From assembly GCF_019049285.1 (NCBI RefSeq), contig NZ_JAGMUL010000026.1, positions 186,001-250,000 on the forward strand: a stretch of DNA of 64,000 bases, given 5' to 3'. Under the pieces are notes generated by a model, which was not told the DNA's origin, made no database searches, and was given only the letters and a program-made list of their open reading frames with translations. Positions 33,937 through 44,596 of this stretch are shown here, piece by piece. A program made the position numbers and the translations under genes. How positions within the stretch are numbered: the stretch's first letter is position 1; every line of letters starts with the position of its first letter. The DNA comes from Streptomyces sp. AC550_RSS872. Its GTDB lineage: Bacteria; Actinomycetota; Actinomycetes; Streptomycetales; Streptomycetaceae.

Positions 33937-36410
33937 TGCGCCCCCCTGGCCAGCTGATCGGCGGCCGGAGTGGGCCCGCCGCCCGTGTAAGTCACCCTCC
34001 ACAGCGCCGACTTGGCGTCCGAGGTGAAGAAGCCGCGGCCGTAGTCGAGCACGTACAGCGCGCCGTCCGGACCGAACTTCCAGTCCATGAGGTTCTTGAT
34101 GCCGTCGTTGCCGACCGGGACGATCTTCTTGAGCGACTCCGAGTGGACCGGCAGACCGCCGTCACCGTGGGTCTTCGGGTCGGTGATCACCGCGTTGCGC
34201 GGCTGGTCGGCGTCGTAGAAGTCACCGACGAACCACTTGCCGTCCCAGTACGCCGGCCACTTGGCGCCGCTCGTGCTCGCCGCGTCGTACCGGTAGACCG
34301 GCCCGTTCATCGCGGCCTGGCCGCCGCCCTTGAGCCACGGCAGCCCGTAGGTGGCCTCCTCCTGCTGGTACGACGGCACGCCGTTCGCATCGCGCGGGAA
34401 GTCCGGGGCGCCGCCCTGCGGGGAGTACCAGATGTTGTTGCCGGTGACCGGCGGAAGGTTGACGAGGCCGTCGTTGTTCGGCGACTCGTTCTTCGGGTGG
34501 TCGCAGTCGTACCAGCCCAGCGGCTTGCTCGGATCGGGAAGGTTGCGGTCCCGGTAGGGCTGCTTGTTGCCCATGCAGTACGGCCAGCCCCGGTTGCTCG
34601 CCTTGGTGATGACGGCGAACGTGTCGTACTTCGCCGGGCCCCAGGTGGTGGAGGGCGCCGGGGCGTCCGGGCCGACCCAGCCCGCGTACAGGACGTCGGT
34701 CTGCTGGTCGACGGAGATGCGCGCCGGGTTCCTGACGCCCATCACATAGATCTCGCCGCGTGTCTTGCCGCCGCCCTCGTCGGTCTCCCTGCCGGTGAAG
34801 AGGTTGCCCTCCGGCAGCGTGTACGTGCCGTCCGGTTCCGGGTGGATGCGCAGGATCTTGCCGTTGAGGTTGTTGGTGTTGCCGGCGGTGCGGCGCGCGT
34901 CGGCGAAGGACACGCCCTTGTAGTGGGGCTCGGGGTTGTTGCCCGAGTAACCGCCGCTGAAGCCGCTGGAGTTGTTGTCGCCGGTCGCGATGTACAGATT
35001 GCCCTTGGAGTCCCAGGCCATCCCGCCACCGGCGTGGCAGCAACTGTGCACCTGCACCGGCCACTTGAGCAGCACCTTCTCACTGCCCAGGTCCAGCTTG
35101 TCGGTGGCGGGGTCGAGGGTGAAGCGGGAGACGCGCCGCTCGGCCATCCGCGTGTCGCGGTCGAGCTGCGCGTGCGGGGTGTAGTGCAGATACACCCAGC
35201 CGTTGTCCTCGAAGCGCGGGTCGAGCTCGATGCCGAGGAGCCCCTCCTCGACCTTGATCAGCTCGCCGCCGCCGCCCTTGTTGCCGAACACCGTCAACGC
35301 CCCGGCCAGGGTGACCTTCTTGGTCTTCGGGTCGTAGACGTGGATCTCGCCCTTGCCCTTGCCGATGTCCGGGTTGTTCCAGTCGGTGACCACCGGCTGG
35401 GAGGAGTCGGCGCCGCCCCGGCCGATGTAGAGCACCCGGCCGTCGGGTGCCGTCACCAAGCCGTGCGGCTCACCGATCTGGTCGTTCTGACCCGGCTGGT
35501 TGGGCTGGGTCAGGCGCTCGGCCTTGTAGTTGCCGTTGATCGTGGCCTTGCAGTCGGCCTGCGAGAGCCGGGTGGTCCACAGCAGGGCGCCGCGCAGATG
35601 CGCACGGAAGTCGGTCTCGTCGTACGACGACACCGTGCCCCCCATGCCGGTGTAGAAGGAGCGGCCGCCGTCGTAGTCACGGCACCAGCTCACCGGGTGG
35701 TCCCAGCCGCCCGCGCCCGTACCCGGCTGGTAGGTCGACTCCCGGACCCGGGCGACGGTGTGCACCTCGCCCGACGGGTTCCTGGTCCAGTTCAGCCACT
35801 TGTCGGGCCGTTTCCACTGAACCGGCAGTTCCTTGGTGGCCGGGTGCCGGCGGTCGCCGACCTCGACGACGGCCCGCTGTACGGCCGTCGGGCTCCCGGC
35901 GGCCGGGCGGGCGCCGACGAGACCGGTGAACCAGTCCGAGTACGGCTCCGCGCGGGCCGCGTCATGGACGCCGACGAAACCGCCGCCCGCCTCCATATAG
36001 GCCTCCAGGCCCGCCTCCTGCTCGGGGTCGAGGACGTCGCCGCCCCCGGTGAGGAAGACGATGGAGTTGAACCGGCCCAGCTTGGTCCCATCGGTGAACA
36101 CCGAGGCGTCGTCGGTGGCCTCTACCTTGAAACGCCGGTCGGCCGGACCCGACAGGCCGATCCTCTCGATCGCCCCGATACCGGCGTTCACCAGCGGCGA
36201 CTCGTCGCCGGCGGCCGCGGACCCGTAGAAGATGAGCACGCGTACTTGCGCGCCGCCCGGTGGCGACTTCACGGACATCGTTGTCAGGGGTGGCTCCGGG
36301 GCCGGGCGTGCGTCGGCGGCCGGGGCGGACATCAGCCCGGCGGCGACGAATCCGGCGGTCACAGTGGCCACCCAGGTCTGTCTTCTCGTGCTCAACCCTC
36401 GTAAGTGCAT
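33933..36410 (-). CDS. Secreted ThuA / PQQ-dependent-dehydrogenase-like protein
   Basis: An 825-aa exported protein. Signal peptide (TWVATVTAGFVAAGLMSAPAADA), a ThuA-like glutamine-amidotransferase-fold domain at about 55-290 (VFLTGGGDVLDPEQEAGLEAY, then GGFVGVHDAA), and a six-bladed beta-propeller of the soluble glucose dehydrogenase type at about 330-810 (GEPHGLVTAPDGRVLYIGRGG, LLGIELDPRFEDNGWVYLHY, CCHAGGGMAWDSKGNLYIATGDN). ATG 36410 is preceded by GGAGGTG; the frame upstream has no support. First gene of a coupled pair with the cupredoxin/DUF1080 protein. An oxidative role on sugars or trehalose-like compounds is likely. Divergent from the laccase. Confidence 0.85.
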   Translation of the reverse strand: MHLRGLSTRRQTWVATVTAGFVAAGLMSAPAADARPAPEPPLTTMSVKSPPGGAQVRVLIFYGSAAAGDESPLVNAGIGAIERIGLSGPADRRFKVEATDDASVFTDGTKLGRFNSIVFLTGGGDVLDPEQEAGLEAYMEAGGGFVGVHDAARAEPYSDWFTGLVGARPAAGSPTAVQRAVVEVGDRRHPATKELPVQWKRPDKWLNWTRNPSGEVHTVARVRESTYQPGTGAGGWDHPVSWCRDYDGGRSFYTGMGGTVSSYDETDFRAHLRGALLWTTRLSQADCKATINGNYKAERLTQPNQPGQNDQIGEPHGLVTAPDGRVLYIGRGGADSSQPVVTDWNNPDIGKGKGEIHVYDPKTKKVTLAGALTVFGNKGGGGELIKVEEGLLGIELDPRFEDNGWVYLHYTPHAQLDRDTRMAERRVSRFTLDPATDKLDLGSEKVLLKWPVQVHSCCHAGGGMAWDSKGNLYIATGDNNSSGFSGGYSGNNPEPHYKGVSFADARRTAGNTNNLNGKILRIHPEPDGTYTLPEGNLFTGRETDEGGGKTRGEIYVMGVRNPARISVDQQTDVLYAGWVGPDAPAPSTTWGPAKYDTFAVITKASNRGWPYCMGNKQPYRDRNLPDPSKPLGWYDCDHPKNESPNNDGLVNLPPVTGNNIWYSPQGGAPDFPRDANGVPSYQQEEATYGLPWLKGGGQAAMNGPVYRYDAASTSGAKWPAYWDGKWFVGDFYDADQPRNAVITDPKTHGDGGLPVHSESLKKIVPVGNDGIKNLMDWKFGPDGALYVLDYGRGFFTSDAKSALWRVTYTGGGPTPAADQLARGAQ

Positions 36411-36588
36411 GGGCACCTCCACGGTCACAGCAACAGCGACAAGGAAGCTAGACCCCTTTGAACGACCCGCCAATACCTATGGCCGTTCTGGGAGCAACTT
36501 TGTCCTGAGTGTGGATAAACGAGAGGTCGACCGGTACCGTCTCAGCGGTTCATCCCCGTAATTTCCGTACCGCCGCTGGGAGTTCGGC

Positions 36589-37590
36589 ATGAACAGACGC
36601 AACGTCAACAGGCGTGCCTTCAACAGACGCATGCTGCTGGGTGGTGCGACCGTCGCGACATCGTTGTCCCTGGCGTCCGTACCCGAGGCCGTGAGCGCCG
36701 ACACCTCGGCGCGGACCGCCCCGGCCGGCGGCGAGGTCCGGCACCTCAAGCTGTACGCCGAGAAGCTCGCCGACGGGCAGATGGGCTACGGCTTCGAGAA
36801 GGGCAAGGCGACGATCCCGGGCCCGCTGATCGAGCTCAACGAGGGCGACACCGTGCACATCGAGTTCGAGAACACCATGGACGTACCGGTCAGCCTGCAC
36901 GTCCACGGCCTCGACTACGAGATCACCAGCGACGGCACCAAGCTCAACAAGAGCGATGTCGAGCCCGGCGGCACCCGCACCTACACCTGGCGCACCCACG
37001 CTCCCGGCCGCCGCAAGGACGGCACCTGGCGGGCGGGCAGCGCCGGTTACTGGCACTACCACGACCATGTGGTCGGCACCGAGCACGGCACGGGCGGCAT
37101 CCGCAAGGGCCTCTACGGCCCGGTGGTCGTCCGGCGCAAGGGCGACATCCTCCCGGACGCGACCCACACCATCGTCTTCAACGACATGCTGATCAACAAC
37201 AAGCCCGCCCACTCCGGGCCCAACTTCGAGGCCACGGTGGGCGATCGGGTCGAGTTCGTGATGATCGCGCACGGCGAGTACTACCACACCTTCCATATGC
37301 ACGGTCACCGCTGGGCCGACAACCGCACCGGCATGCTCACCGGCCCCGACGACCCCAGCCAGGTCGTCGACAACAAGATCGTGGGCCCGGCTGACTCCTT
37401 CGGCTTCCAGGTGATCGCGGGGGAGGGGGTCGGGGCGGGCGCGTGGATGTACCACTGCCACGTCCAGAGCCACTCGGACATGGGGATGGTGGGGTTGTTC
37501 CTGGTGAAGAAGACGGACGGGACGATTCCGGGGTACGAGCCGCATGAGCACGGTCATGAGGCGGCGTCGGGGGCAGGACACGCGCACTGA
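36589..37590 (+). CDS. Two-domain small laccase (multicopper oxidase)
   Basis: A 333-aa secreted laccase of the SLAC type, which works as a trimer and oxidises phenols with oxygen. Tat signal [19 protein letters not shown] at the start. Copper motifs: HVHGLDYE (about 103), [10 protein letters not shown] (about 155), YHTFHMHGH (about 230) and the type-1 site [13 protein letters not shown] (about 285). The C-terminus is His-rich ([15 protein letters not shown]). It lies close to vanillate and protocatechuate genes, so release of phenolics from lignin or humus is a natural role. Orthology with S. coelicolor SLAC (SCO6712) is likely. Divergent from the ThuA gene. Confidence 0.92.
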   Translation: MNRRNVNRRAFNRRMLLGGATVATSLSLASVPEAVSADTSARTAPAGGEVRHLKLYAEKLADGQMGYGFEKGKATIPGPLIELNEGDTVHIEFENTMDVPVSLHVHGLDYEITSDGTKLNKSDVEPGGTRTYTWRTHAPGRRKDGTWRAGSAGYWHYHDHVVGTEHGTGGIRKGLYGPVVVRRKGDILPDATHTIVFNDMLINNKPAHSGPNFEATVGDRVEFVMIAHGEYYHTFHMHGHRWADNRTGMLTGPDDPSQVVDNKIVGPADSFGFQVIAGEGVGAGAWMYHCHVQSHSDMGMVGLFLVKKTDGTIPGYEPHEHGHEAASGAGHAH

Positions 37591-37673
37591 CGGATCATGG
37601 CCGGGTGACGGTTGTTCCGAGCCGTCGGCGGATGGATCCGCCGATGTGACCTCGCGGGCGCTTCCGGGTATCC

Positions 37674-37685
37674 GAGAGCGCTCTC
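37674..37685. promoter_or_regulatory. LacI-type operator palindrome
   Basis: A perfect 12-bp palindrome GAGAGCGCTCTC lies 58-69 bp upstream of the LacI-family gene. It has the central GAGCGCTC of Streptomyces LacI-family sites such as the CebR operator. It is probably the autoregulatory site; whether the laccase upstream is affected is not clear. Confidence 0.6.
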
Positions 37686-37742
37686 ACCTCGTCCTCCCGC
37701 CACGGCTATCCTGATCGGCAGTCGCCGACGAGGAGCCGCGCA

Positions 37743-38792
37743 GTGACCGAAACCGCCCCGCGTCCCACCCTGGAGGCCGTGGCCGCCCGGGCCGGGGTCT
37801 CGCGGGCCACCGTGTCCCGGGTCGTCAACGGCGGGGACGGGGTGCGCGAACCCCTCGTGGAGCGGGTCCGCAAGGCGGTGGAGGAACTCGGGTACGTGCC
37901 CAACCAGGCCGCCCGCAGCCTGGTGACCCGGCGGCACGACGCCATCGCCGTCGTGGTCGCCGAACCGGAGACCCGCGTCTTCGCCGACCCCTTCTTCGCC
38001 CTGCAACTCCGCGGCATCAGCAAGGAGTTGACGGCCCACGACAACCAGCTCGTGCTGCTCCTCACGGAAGGCCGCGACGACCACGCCCGCGTCGGCCGCT
38101 ACCTCGCCGGCGGCCATGTCGACGGGGCCCTCGTCTTCTCCCTGCACCTCGACGACCCGCTGCCCGGACTCATCCGGCGTGCCGGGGTCCCCACCGTCTT
38201 CGGCGGACGGCCCGGCTGGTCCGGCGACCATCGGGGCGTCGTCTACGTCGACAGCGACAACCGCGGCGGCGCCCGGGACGCCGTACGGCACCTCGCCGGC
38301 CTCGGCCGCAGCCGCATCGCGCACATCACCGGTGCCCTGGACCAGACGTCGGCGGTGGACCGGCTCGACGGATACCGGGATGTCATGGTCGACGCCGATC
38401 CGCAGCTGATCGTCGAGGGCGACTTCACCCCGACCGGCGGTGAACGGGCCATGCGCGAACTTCTCGCACGCTGCCCTGACCTGGACGCCGTCTTCGCTGC
38501 CAACGACCTCACCGCGGCCGGGGCGCTACGGGTGCTGCGTGCGGCGGGGCGGCGGGTGCCGGACGACGTCGCGGTGGTCGGGTTCGACGACATGCTGCCC
38601 GTGGCGGAACAGACCGACCCCGCCCTCACGACGGTCCGCCAGGACATCGAGGAAATGGGCAGGTTGATGGCCCGGCTGCTGCTGCGCGGCGTCGACCGCC
38701 GTACCGTCGACCGCCGTTCCGGAGAGCAGGTGGGAGGCGCGCCGTCGAGTGTCGTCCTGCCGACCACACTGGTCCGACGCGCATCCGCCTAG
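37743..38792 (+). CDS. LacI-family transcriptional regulator
   Basis: A 349-aa repressor. N-terminal HTH (TLEAVAARAGVSRATVSRVV, residues about 9-28) with hinge VPNQAARSLVTRR, then a periplasmic-binding-protein-like effector domain with VDGALVFS, GDHRGVVYVDSDN and DVAVVGFDD. The GTG start at 37743 places the HTH correctly. Family members sense sugars. A perfect palindrome lies upstream. The controlled genes are not obvious; no sugar transport operon is adjacent. Confidence 0.9.
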   Translation: MTETAPRPTLEAVAARAGVSRATVSRVVNGGDGVREPLVERVRKAVEELGYVPNQAARSLVTRRHDAIAVVVAEPETRVFADPFFALQLRGISKELTAHDNQLVLLLTEGRDDHARVGRYLAGGHVDGALVFSLHLDDPLPGLIRRAGVPTVFGGRPGWSGDHRGVVYVDSDNRGGARDAVRHLAGLGRSRIAHITGALDQTSAVDRLDGYRDVMVDADPQLIVEGDFTPTGGERAMRELLARCPDLDAVFAANDLTAAGALRVLRAAGRRVPDDVAVVGFDDMLPVAEQTDPALTTVRQDIEEMGRLMARLLLRGVDRRTVDRRSGEQVGGAPSSVVLPTTLVRRASA

Positions 38793-38842
38793 CCGGTGTG
38801 GCGGGGCGATGGGGCGATGGGGCGTCGTCCCGGCCGCGGGGC

Positions 38843-39637
38843 TCAGCTCGGTGCCGGAGCGCTCTTGATCACCGCGAAGCGTGCGCCGTACGGGTCGGTG
38901 AGCTTGGCGATACGGCCTACGTCCGGCAGGTCCGTCGGAGGCATCCGGACCGTGCCGCCCAGCTCCTCCGCCTTGGCGGCCGTCGCGTCCGTGTCGGTGA
39001 CCTCGAAGTACGGCAGCCAGTACGCCGGGCCCTCCGCCTCCGCCGGGTCGTCGGCCTTGTCCACGACGCCGCCGAACATGGCGTCCTCCCCGGCCGCGGC
39101 CGGGCTGAACGTCGTGTAGGTGCCGCCGTAGAAGTCGAGGGCGAAGGTCTCCAGGCCGAGCGTCGCGTGGTAGAAGCCGGCCGCGGCCGGCACGTCCGTG
39201 GTGTACAGCTCCAGCCAGCACAGCGAGCCGGTCTCCTGGACGACGTCGAGACCCTTGTTGGTGCCCGGCTGCCAGAGCCCGAAGCCGACGCCCGCCTTGT
39301 CGGCCAGGATGGCCATACGGCCCATGTCCATCACGTCCATCGGCTGCACCAGCACCGAGCCGTGCGCCTGCTCGGCCGCCTTCGCGGTGGCGTCCGCGTC
39401 CGGCGTCTGGAAATACACCGTCCAGGACGGCGGCCCCTGCTCCTCGGTGGTCTGCATCCCGCCGGCCACCGTCCTGCCGTCGAGCTGGAAGAGGCCGTAA
39501 CCGCCGGTCTCGGGCCCGCCCGGCTGGAACCGCCAGCCGAACAGGCCGCCGTAGAAGGAACTGGCGCCCTCGATGTCGGGTGTGCCGACGTCGATCCAGT
39601 TCGGCGCGCCGGTGACATAGCGAGTGGTGAGCATCAT
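38843..39637 (-). CDS. VOC-family (glyoxalase/bleomycin resistance-like) protein
   Basis: A 264-aa protein made of two VOC domains (about 8-125 and 135-255), each with the beta-alpha-beta-beta-beta pattern: PNWIDVGTPDIEGASSFYGG in the first and SLCWLELYTTDVPAAAGFYH in the second. Possible metal-site residues are in WIDVG, ELY and the C-terminal DPYGARFAV. Substrate unknown. Two adjacent ATGs (39637 and 39634) follow GAGGAGG; the second has the better spacing. Confidence 0.82.
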   Translation of the reverse strand: MMLTTRYVTGAPNWIDVGTPDIEGASSFYGGLFGWRFQPGGPETGGYGLFQLDGRTVAGGMQTTEEQGPPSWTVYFQTPDADATAKAAEQAHGSVLVQPMDVMDMGRMAILADKAGVGFGLWQPGTNKGLDVVQETGSLCWLELYTTDVPAAAGFYHATLGLETFALDFYGGTYTTFSPAAAGEDAMFGGVVDKADDPAEAEGPAYWLPYFEVTDTDATAAKAEELGGTVRMPPTDLPDVGRIAKLTDPYGARFAVIKSAPAPS

Positions 39638-39919
39638 CGCCCTCCTCGGAAGGGGTCCCCTTGTCAGCTCTGCCGGTGTCTGCTCTGCCGAGTCTTGCAC
39701 CGCCCACTGACAACCGCTGCCGGAGTGCCGCCGTCGGCTGAGCGGAGACGGTGATCACCGGGGGTGACCGTCGGGGAGCTGCTCGCTTTCAACTGCTTCC
39801 GCGCGCCGCCGTGCGCGGCACCCGTGCGGAGGGGGACCATCGACTCGGCCGGAGGCCCTGCGGCGCGCGTTGATCCCGCGTTGATCGAACGTTTTTCGCC
39901 GACCGGCACGATTCTGCGC

Positions 39920-40174
39920 ATGCACATCGACTCGATCACAACGGTCACCTCGCCCGAGACGGACTGGCAGCAGGATGCGTTGTGCGCACAGACCGGCGCG
40001 GACTTCTTCTTCCCCGAGCCGGGCAGTTCCGTGCGGGAAGCGAAGCGGATCTGCGGCATGTGCCCGATCCGCTCCGCCTGCCTGGAGTACGCCCTCGACA
40101 ACGACGAACGGTTCGGCGTGTGGGGTGGCCTGTCGGAGAAGGAGCGGCTGGAGCTCAGGCGTACGTCACATTGA
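39920..40174 (+). CDS. WhiB-like (Wbl) iron-sulfur transcription factor
   Basis: An 84-aa Wbl protein. The four [4Fe-4S] cysteines are C22 (ALCAQ), C45 and C48 (RICGMC) and C54 (SACLEYAL), followed by the beta-turn GVWGGLS at 66-72 and a basic C-terminus KERLELRRT. Wbl proteins act on developmental or stress genes together with sigma factors. The ATG at 39920 is used because it gives a normal-length protein; no clear ribosome site is seen, so it may be weakly translated or leaderless. The upstream 280 bp contain two direct copies of GCGTTGATC (39867 and 39878) and a palindrome CGGTGATCACCG at 39749-39760. Confidence 0.9.
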   Translation: MHIDSITTVTSPETDWQQDALCAQTGADFFFPEPGSSVREAKRICGMCPIRSACLEYALDNDERFGVWGGLSEKERLELRRTSH

Positions 40175-40224
40175 CCCGGGTCGTTGCCCGGGTGCGGGCG
40201 GGTGGGGACCCCCGCCCTCGAACG

Positions 40225-41199
40225 TCAGCCCCCGGCGCGAGCCGCCATCCGGGCCTTCCGGGCCGCCAGCTTCTCGTCGAACTTCAGGGCTTCCGCGTCG
40301 AGGCCGCCCATGAACAGGCCCAGTTCCTCCTGGGCCTTCTGGCCCTCGGGGCCGAGGCCGTCGATCTCCATGACCTTCAGATGGCGGAGGACGGGCTGGA
40401 GGACGTCGTCGTGGTGGATGCGCATGTTGTAGACCTCGCCGATGGCCATCTGGGCGGCGGCGCGCTCGAAGCCGGGGATGCCGTGGCCGGGCATGCGGAA
40501 GTTGACGACCACGTCGCGCACGGCCTGCATCGTGAGGTCCGGCGCGAGCTCGAAGGCGGCCTTCAGCAGGTTGCGGTAGAAGACCATGTGCAGGTTCTCG
40601 TCGGTCGCGATGCGCGCCAGCATGCGGTCGCAGATCGGGTCACCGGACTGGTGGCCGGTGTTGCGGTGCGAGATGCGGGTCGCGAGCTCCTGGAAGGCGA
40701 CGTAGGCGACGGAGTGCAGCATCGAGTGCCGGTTGTCCGACTCGAAGCCCTCGCTCATGTGGGACATGCGGAACTGCTCCAGCTTGTCCGGGTCGACCGC
40801 GCGCGAGGTGAGCAGGTAGTCGCGCATCACGATGCCGTGCCGGCCCTCCTCGGCCGTCCAGCGGTGCACCCAGGTGCCCCAGGCGCCGTCACGGCCGAAG
40901 AGCGAGGCGATCTCGTGGTGGTAGCTGGGGAGGTTGTCCTCGGTCAGCAGGTTCACCACCAGCGCGATCCGGCCGATCTCGGTGACCTTGGACTGCTCCT
41001 TGTCCCAGGCCTCGCCGTCCTCGAAGAGGCCGGGGAAGTTACGGCCGTCCGTCCACGGCACGTACTCGTGCGGCATCCAGTCCTTGGCGACCTTCAGATG
41101 CCGGTTGAGCTCCTGCTCGACCACTTCCTCCAATGCGTACAACAGCCGGGCGTCGGTCCAGACGGCAGGGCTGCCGAGGTGAGGGGAAGCGATCGTCAC
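40225..41199 (-). CDS. Acyl-ACP desaturase
   Basis: A 324-aa soluble di-iron desaturase of the plant stearoyl-ACP type (mycobacterial DesA relatives), introducing double bonds in acyl-ACP. Di-iron ligands are in EEVVEQELNRH, the TAEEGRHG motif (EExxH, about 136) and ATDENLHMVF (ExxH, about 202). The GTG start at 41199 has GGAG upstream. Its promoter region contains three 15-bp palindromic repeats. Transcribed toward the Wbl gene, convergent with it. Confidence 0.88.
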   Translation of the reverse strand: MTIASPHLGSPAVWTDARLLYALEEVVEQELNRHLKVAKDWMPHEYVPWTDGRNFPGLFEDGEAWDKEQSKVTEIGRIALVVNLLTEDNLPSYHHEIASLFGRDGAWGTWVHRWTAEEGRHGIVMRDYLLTSRAVDPDKLEQFRMSHMSEGFESDNRHSMLHSVAYVAFQELATRISHRNTGHQSGDPICDRMLARIATDENLHMVFYRNLLKAAFELAPDLTMQAVRDVVVNFRMPGHGIPGFERAAAQMAIGEVYNMRIHHDDVLQPVLRHLKVMEIDGLGPEGQKAQEELGLFMGGLDAEALKFDEKLAARKARMAARAGG

Positions 41200-41258
41200 G
41201 GGAACTCCAGGGGACGCACAACACAGGGGCAGGTGACCGGCGAGCGGTTGCCGGGAAC

Positions 41259-41303
41259 CTACGGGATCGTAGGCTACGAATCCGTAGGTTACGAAGCCGT
41301 AGG
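41259..41303. promoter_or_regulatory. Three tandem 15-bp operator-like repeats upstream of the desaturase
   Basis: Three head-to-tail 15-bp units at 41259, 41274 and 41289, consensus YTACGRRnYCGTAGG, each an imperfect palindrome (CTACG...CGTAG). The array lies 60-104 bp upstream of the desaturase start. It resembles a cooperative operator for a TetR or GntR regulator of lipid genes; the regulator is not in this window. Confidence 0.55.
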
Positions 41304-41363
41304 TTAAGAGTGATGTAAAGACCCCTGATCAGCGGCCCTTCTGCCCCGACTCCACGGGTACAC

Positions 41364-41393
41364 GAAAAGCCCCAGGACCCGCAGGTCCCGGGG
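41364..41393 (-). terminator. Intrinsic terminator after the dimethylargininase gene
   Basis: On the minus strand a 10-bp stem with one mismatch (CCCCGGGACC / GGTCCTGGGG, loop TGCG) is followed by TTTTCG. It lies 26 bp past the stop of the gene ending at 41419 and has both parts of a Rho-independent terminator. Confidence 0.75.
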
Positions 41394-41418
41394 TTGAAAG
41401 AGTGTTCCGCTCCGGGCG

Positions 41419-42195
41419 TCAGGCGTACAGATCACGCATCCGGACCGAGAGACATGTCACACATCCCTCGAGCTTCTCGAACTCGCTGATGTCGACCGGC
41501 ACCGGTTCATGACCCAGGTCCGCGAGCAGCTCCGCCGTCTTCGGCGCGCTCGCGGCCATGAGCAGCTTGCCGCCGCCGAGCAGCACCACATGCGCCCCGG
41601 ACTCCTCCGGCACCGGCAGGAAGCGCGGGAACAGCGACGGGGCGTCCAGCTGCGGGATACGGCCGAGAATCGTTCCGTCGGGCAGCGCCGTGATCGCCGA
41701 CTTCAGATGCAGCACCTTGCTCACCGGCACGGCGACGACCCGCGCCCCCAGCGGTTCGAAGGCGGCCCGCACCTGCTGGACGCCGGCCGCGTTGGTACGG
41801 CCGCCCCGGCCGACGTAGATCGTGTCGCCGACCTTGAGCACGTCACCGCCGTCCAGCGTGCCCGGCTCCCAGATCCAGTTCACCGAGCAGCCGAGCGAGG
41901 CGACGGCCTCCTCGACGCCGAGGGTCTCCTCGCGCCGGGACTCGGCGCCGGGCCGGGTGATCAGCGCGACGTTCCTGTACATGACGACCGTGTCCTCGAC
42001 GAACACCGAGTCCGGGCAGTCGTCGGCCGGGTCCACCTCGATCGTCTCCCAGCCGTGCCCCCGCAGGGCCTCCACGTACCCCTCCCACTGCTCGACCGCC
42101 AGGTCGACGTCGACCTTCTCCCGGTCGATGTGCGTCACCAGCCCTTCGGCGAGGCGCGGGCTGGGGCGACGGACGAGGGCCTTCTTGCTGGGCAC
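41419..42195 (-). CDS. ddaH: N(G),N(G)-dimethylarginine dimethylaminohydrolase
   Basis: A 258-aa guanidino-modifying enzyme that hydrolyses methylated arginines to citrulline and methylamines. Seen: DCPDSVFVEDTVV (substrate Asp/Glu), GTLDGGDVLKVG, catalytic His in VLHLKSAITAL (about 162) and the nucleophilic Cys at the C-terminus (CVTCLS, Cys248). Starting at GTG 42195 gives 258 aa, the length I recall for the S. coelicolor enzyme, with GGAG upstream; an ATG at 42246 is the alternative. It ends at a clear terminator. The gap to the upstream UvrA-like gene is about 100 bp, so read-through from that operon is possible. Confidence 0.88.
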   Translation of the reverse strand: MPSKKALVRRPSPRLAEGLVTHIDREKVDVDLAVEQWEGYVEALRGHGWETIEVDPADDCPDSVFVEDTVVMYRNVALITRPGAESRREETLGVEEAVASLGCSVNWIWEPGTLDGGDVLKVGDTIYVGRGGRTNAAGVQQVRAAFEPLGARVVAVPVSKVLHLKSAITALPDGTILGRIPQLDAPSLFPRFLPVPEESGAHVVLLGGGKLLMAASAPKTAELLADLGHEPVPVDISEFEKLEGCVTCLSVRMRDLYA

Positions 42196-42294
42196 GAGGG
42201 ATCTCCGGATCGGTGGCAGGTGTCGGCGCCATGATGCATGGGGCACCGACCCGCCATCATGCAGGGGTTACCCGCCCGTACAAAACCCCCGTGG

Positions 42295-44586
<2,292 letters not shown>

Positions 44587-44596
44587 GAAGCCGAAG

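Noticed and set aside
31342..33957. Long plus-strand open frame opposite the cupredoxin/DUF1080 gene
   Set aside because: Composition is Val/Arg/Asp-rich low-complexity typical of an antisense frame, with no recognisable domain; the minus strand encodes clear domains.
33822..36404. Long plus-strand open frame opposite the ThuA/propeller gene
   Set aside because: Same reason: antisense shadow of a gene with a signal peptide, ribosome site and two clear domains.
38843..39754. Plus-strand open frame opposite the VOC-family gene
   Set aside because: Antisense shadow; the minus strand has two VOC domains and GAGGAGG before the start.
41259..41303. Plus-strand frame through the 15-bp repeats giving a Gly-Tyr-rich peptide
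   Set aside because: The peptide pattern is only the translated repeat; the frame is antisense to the desaturase and has no support.
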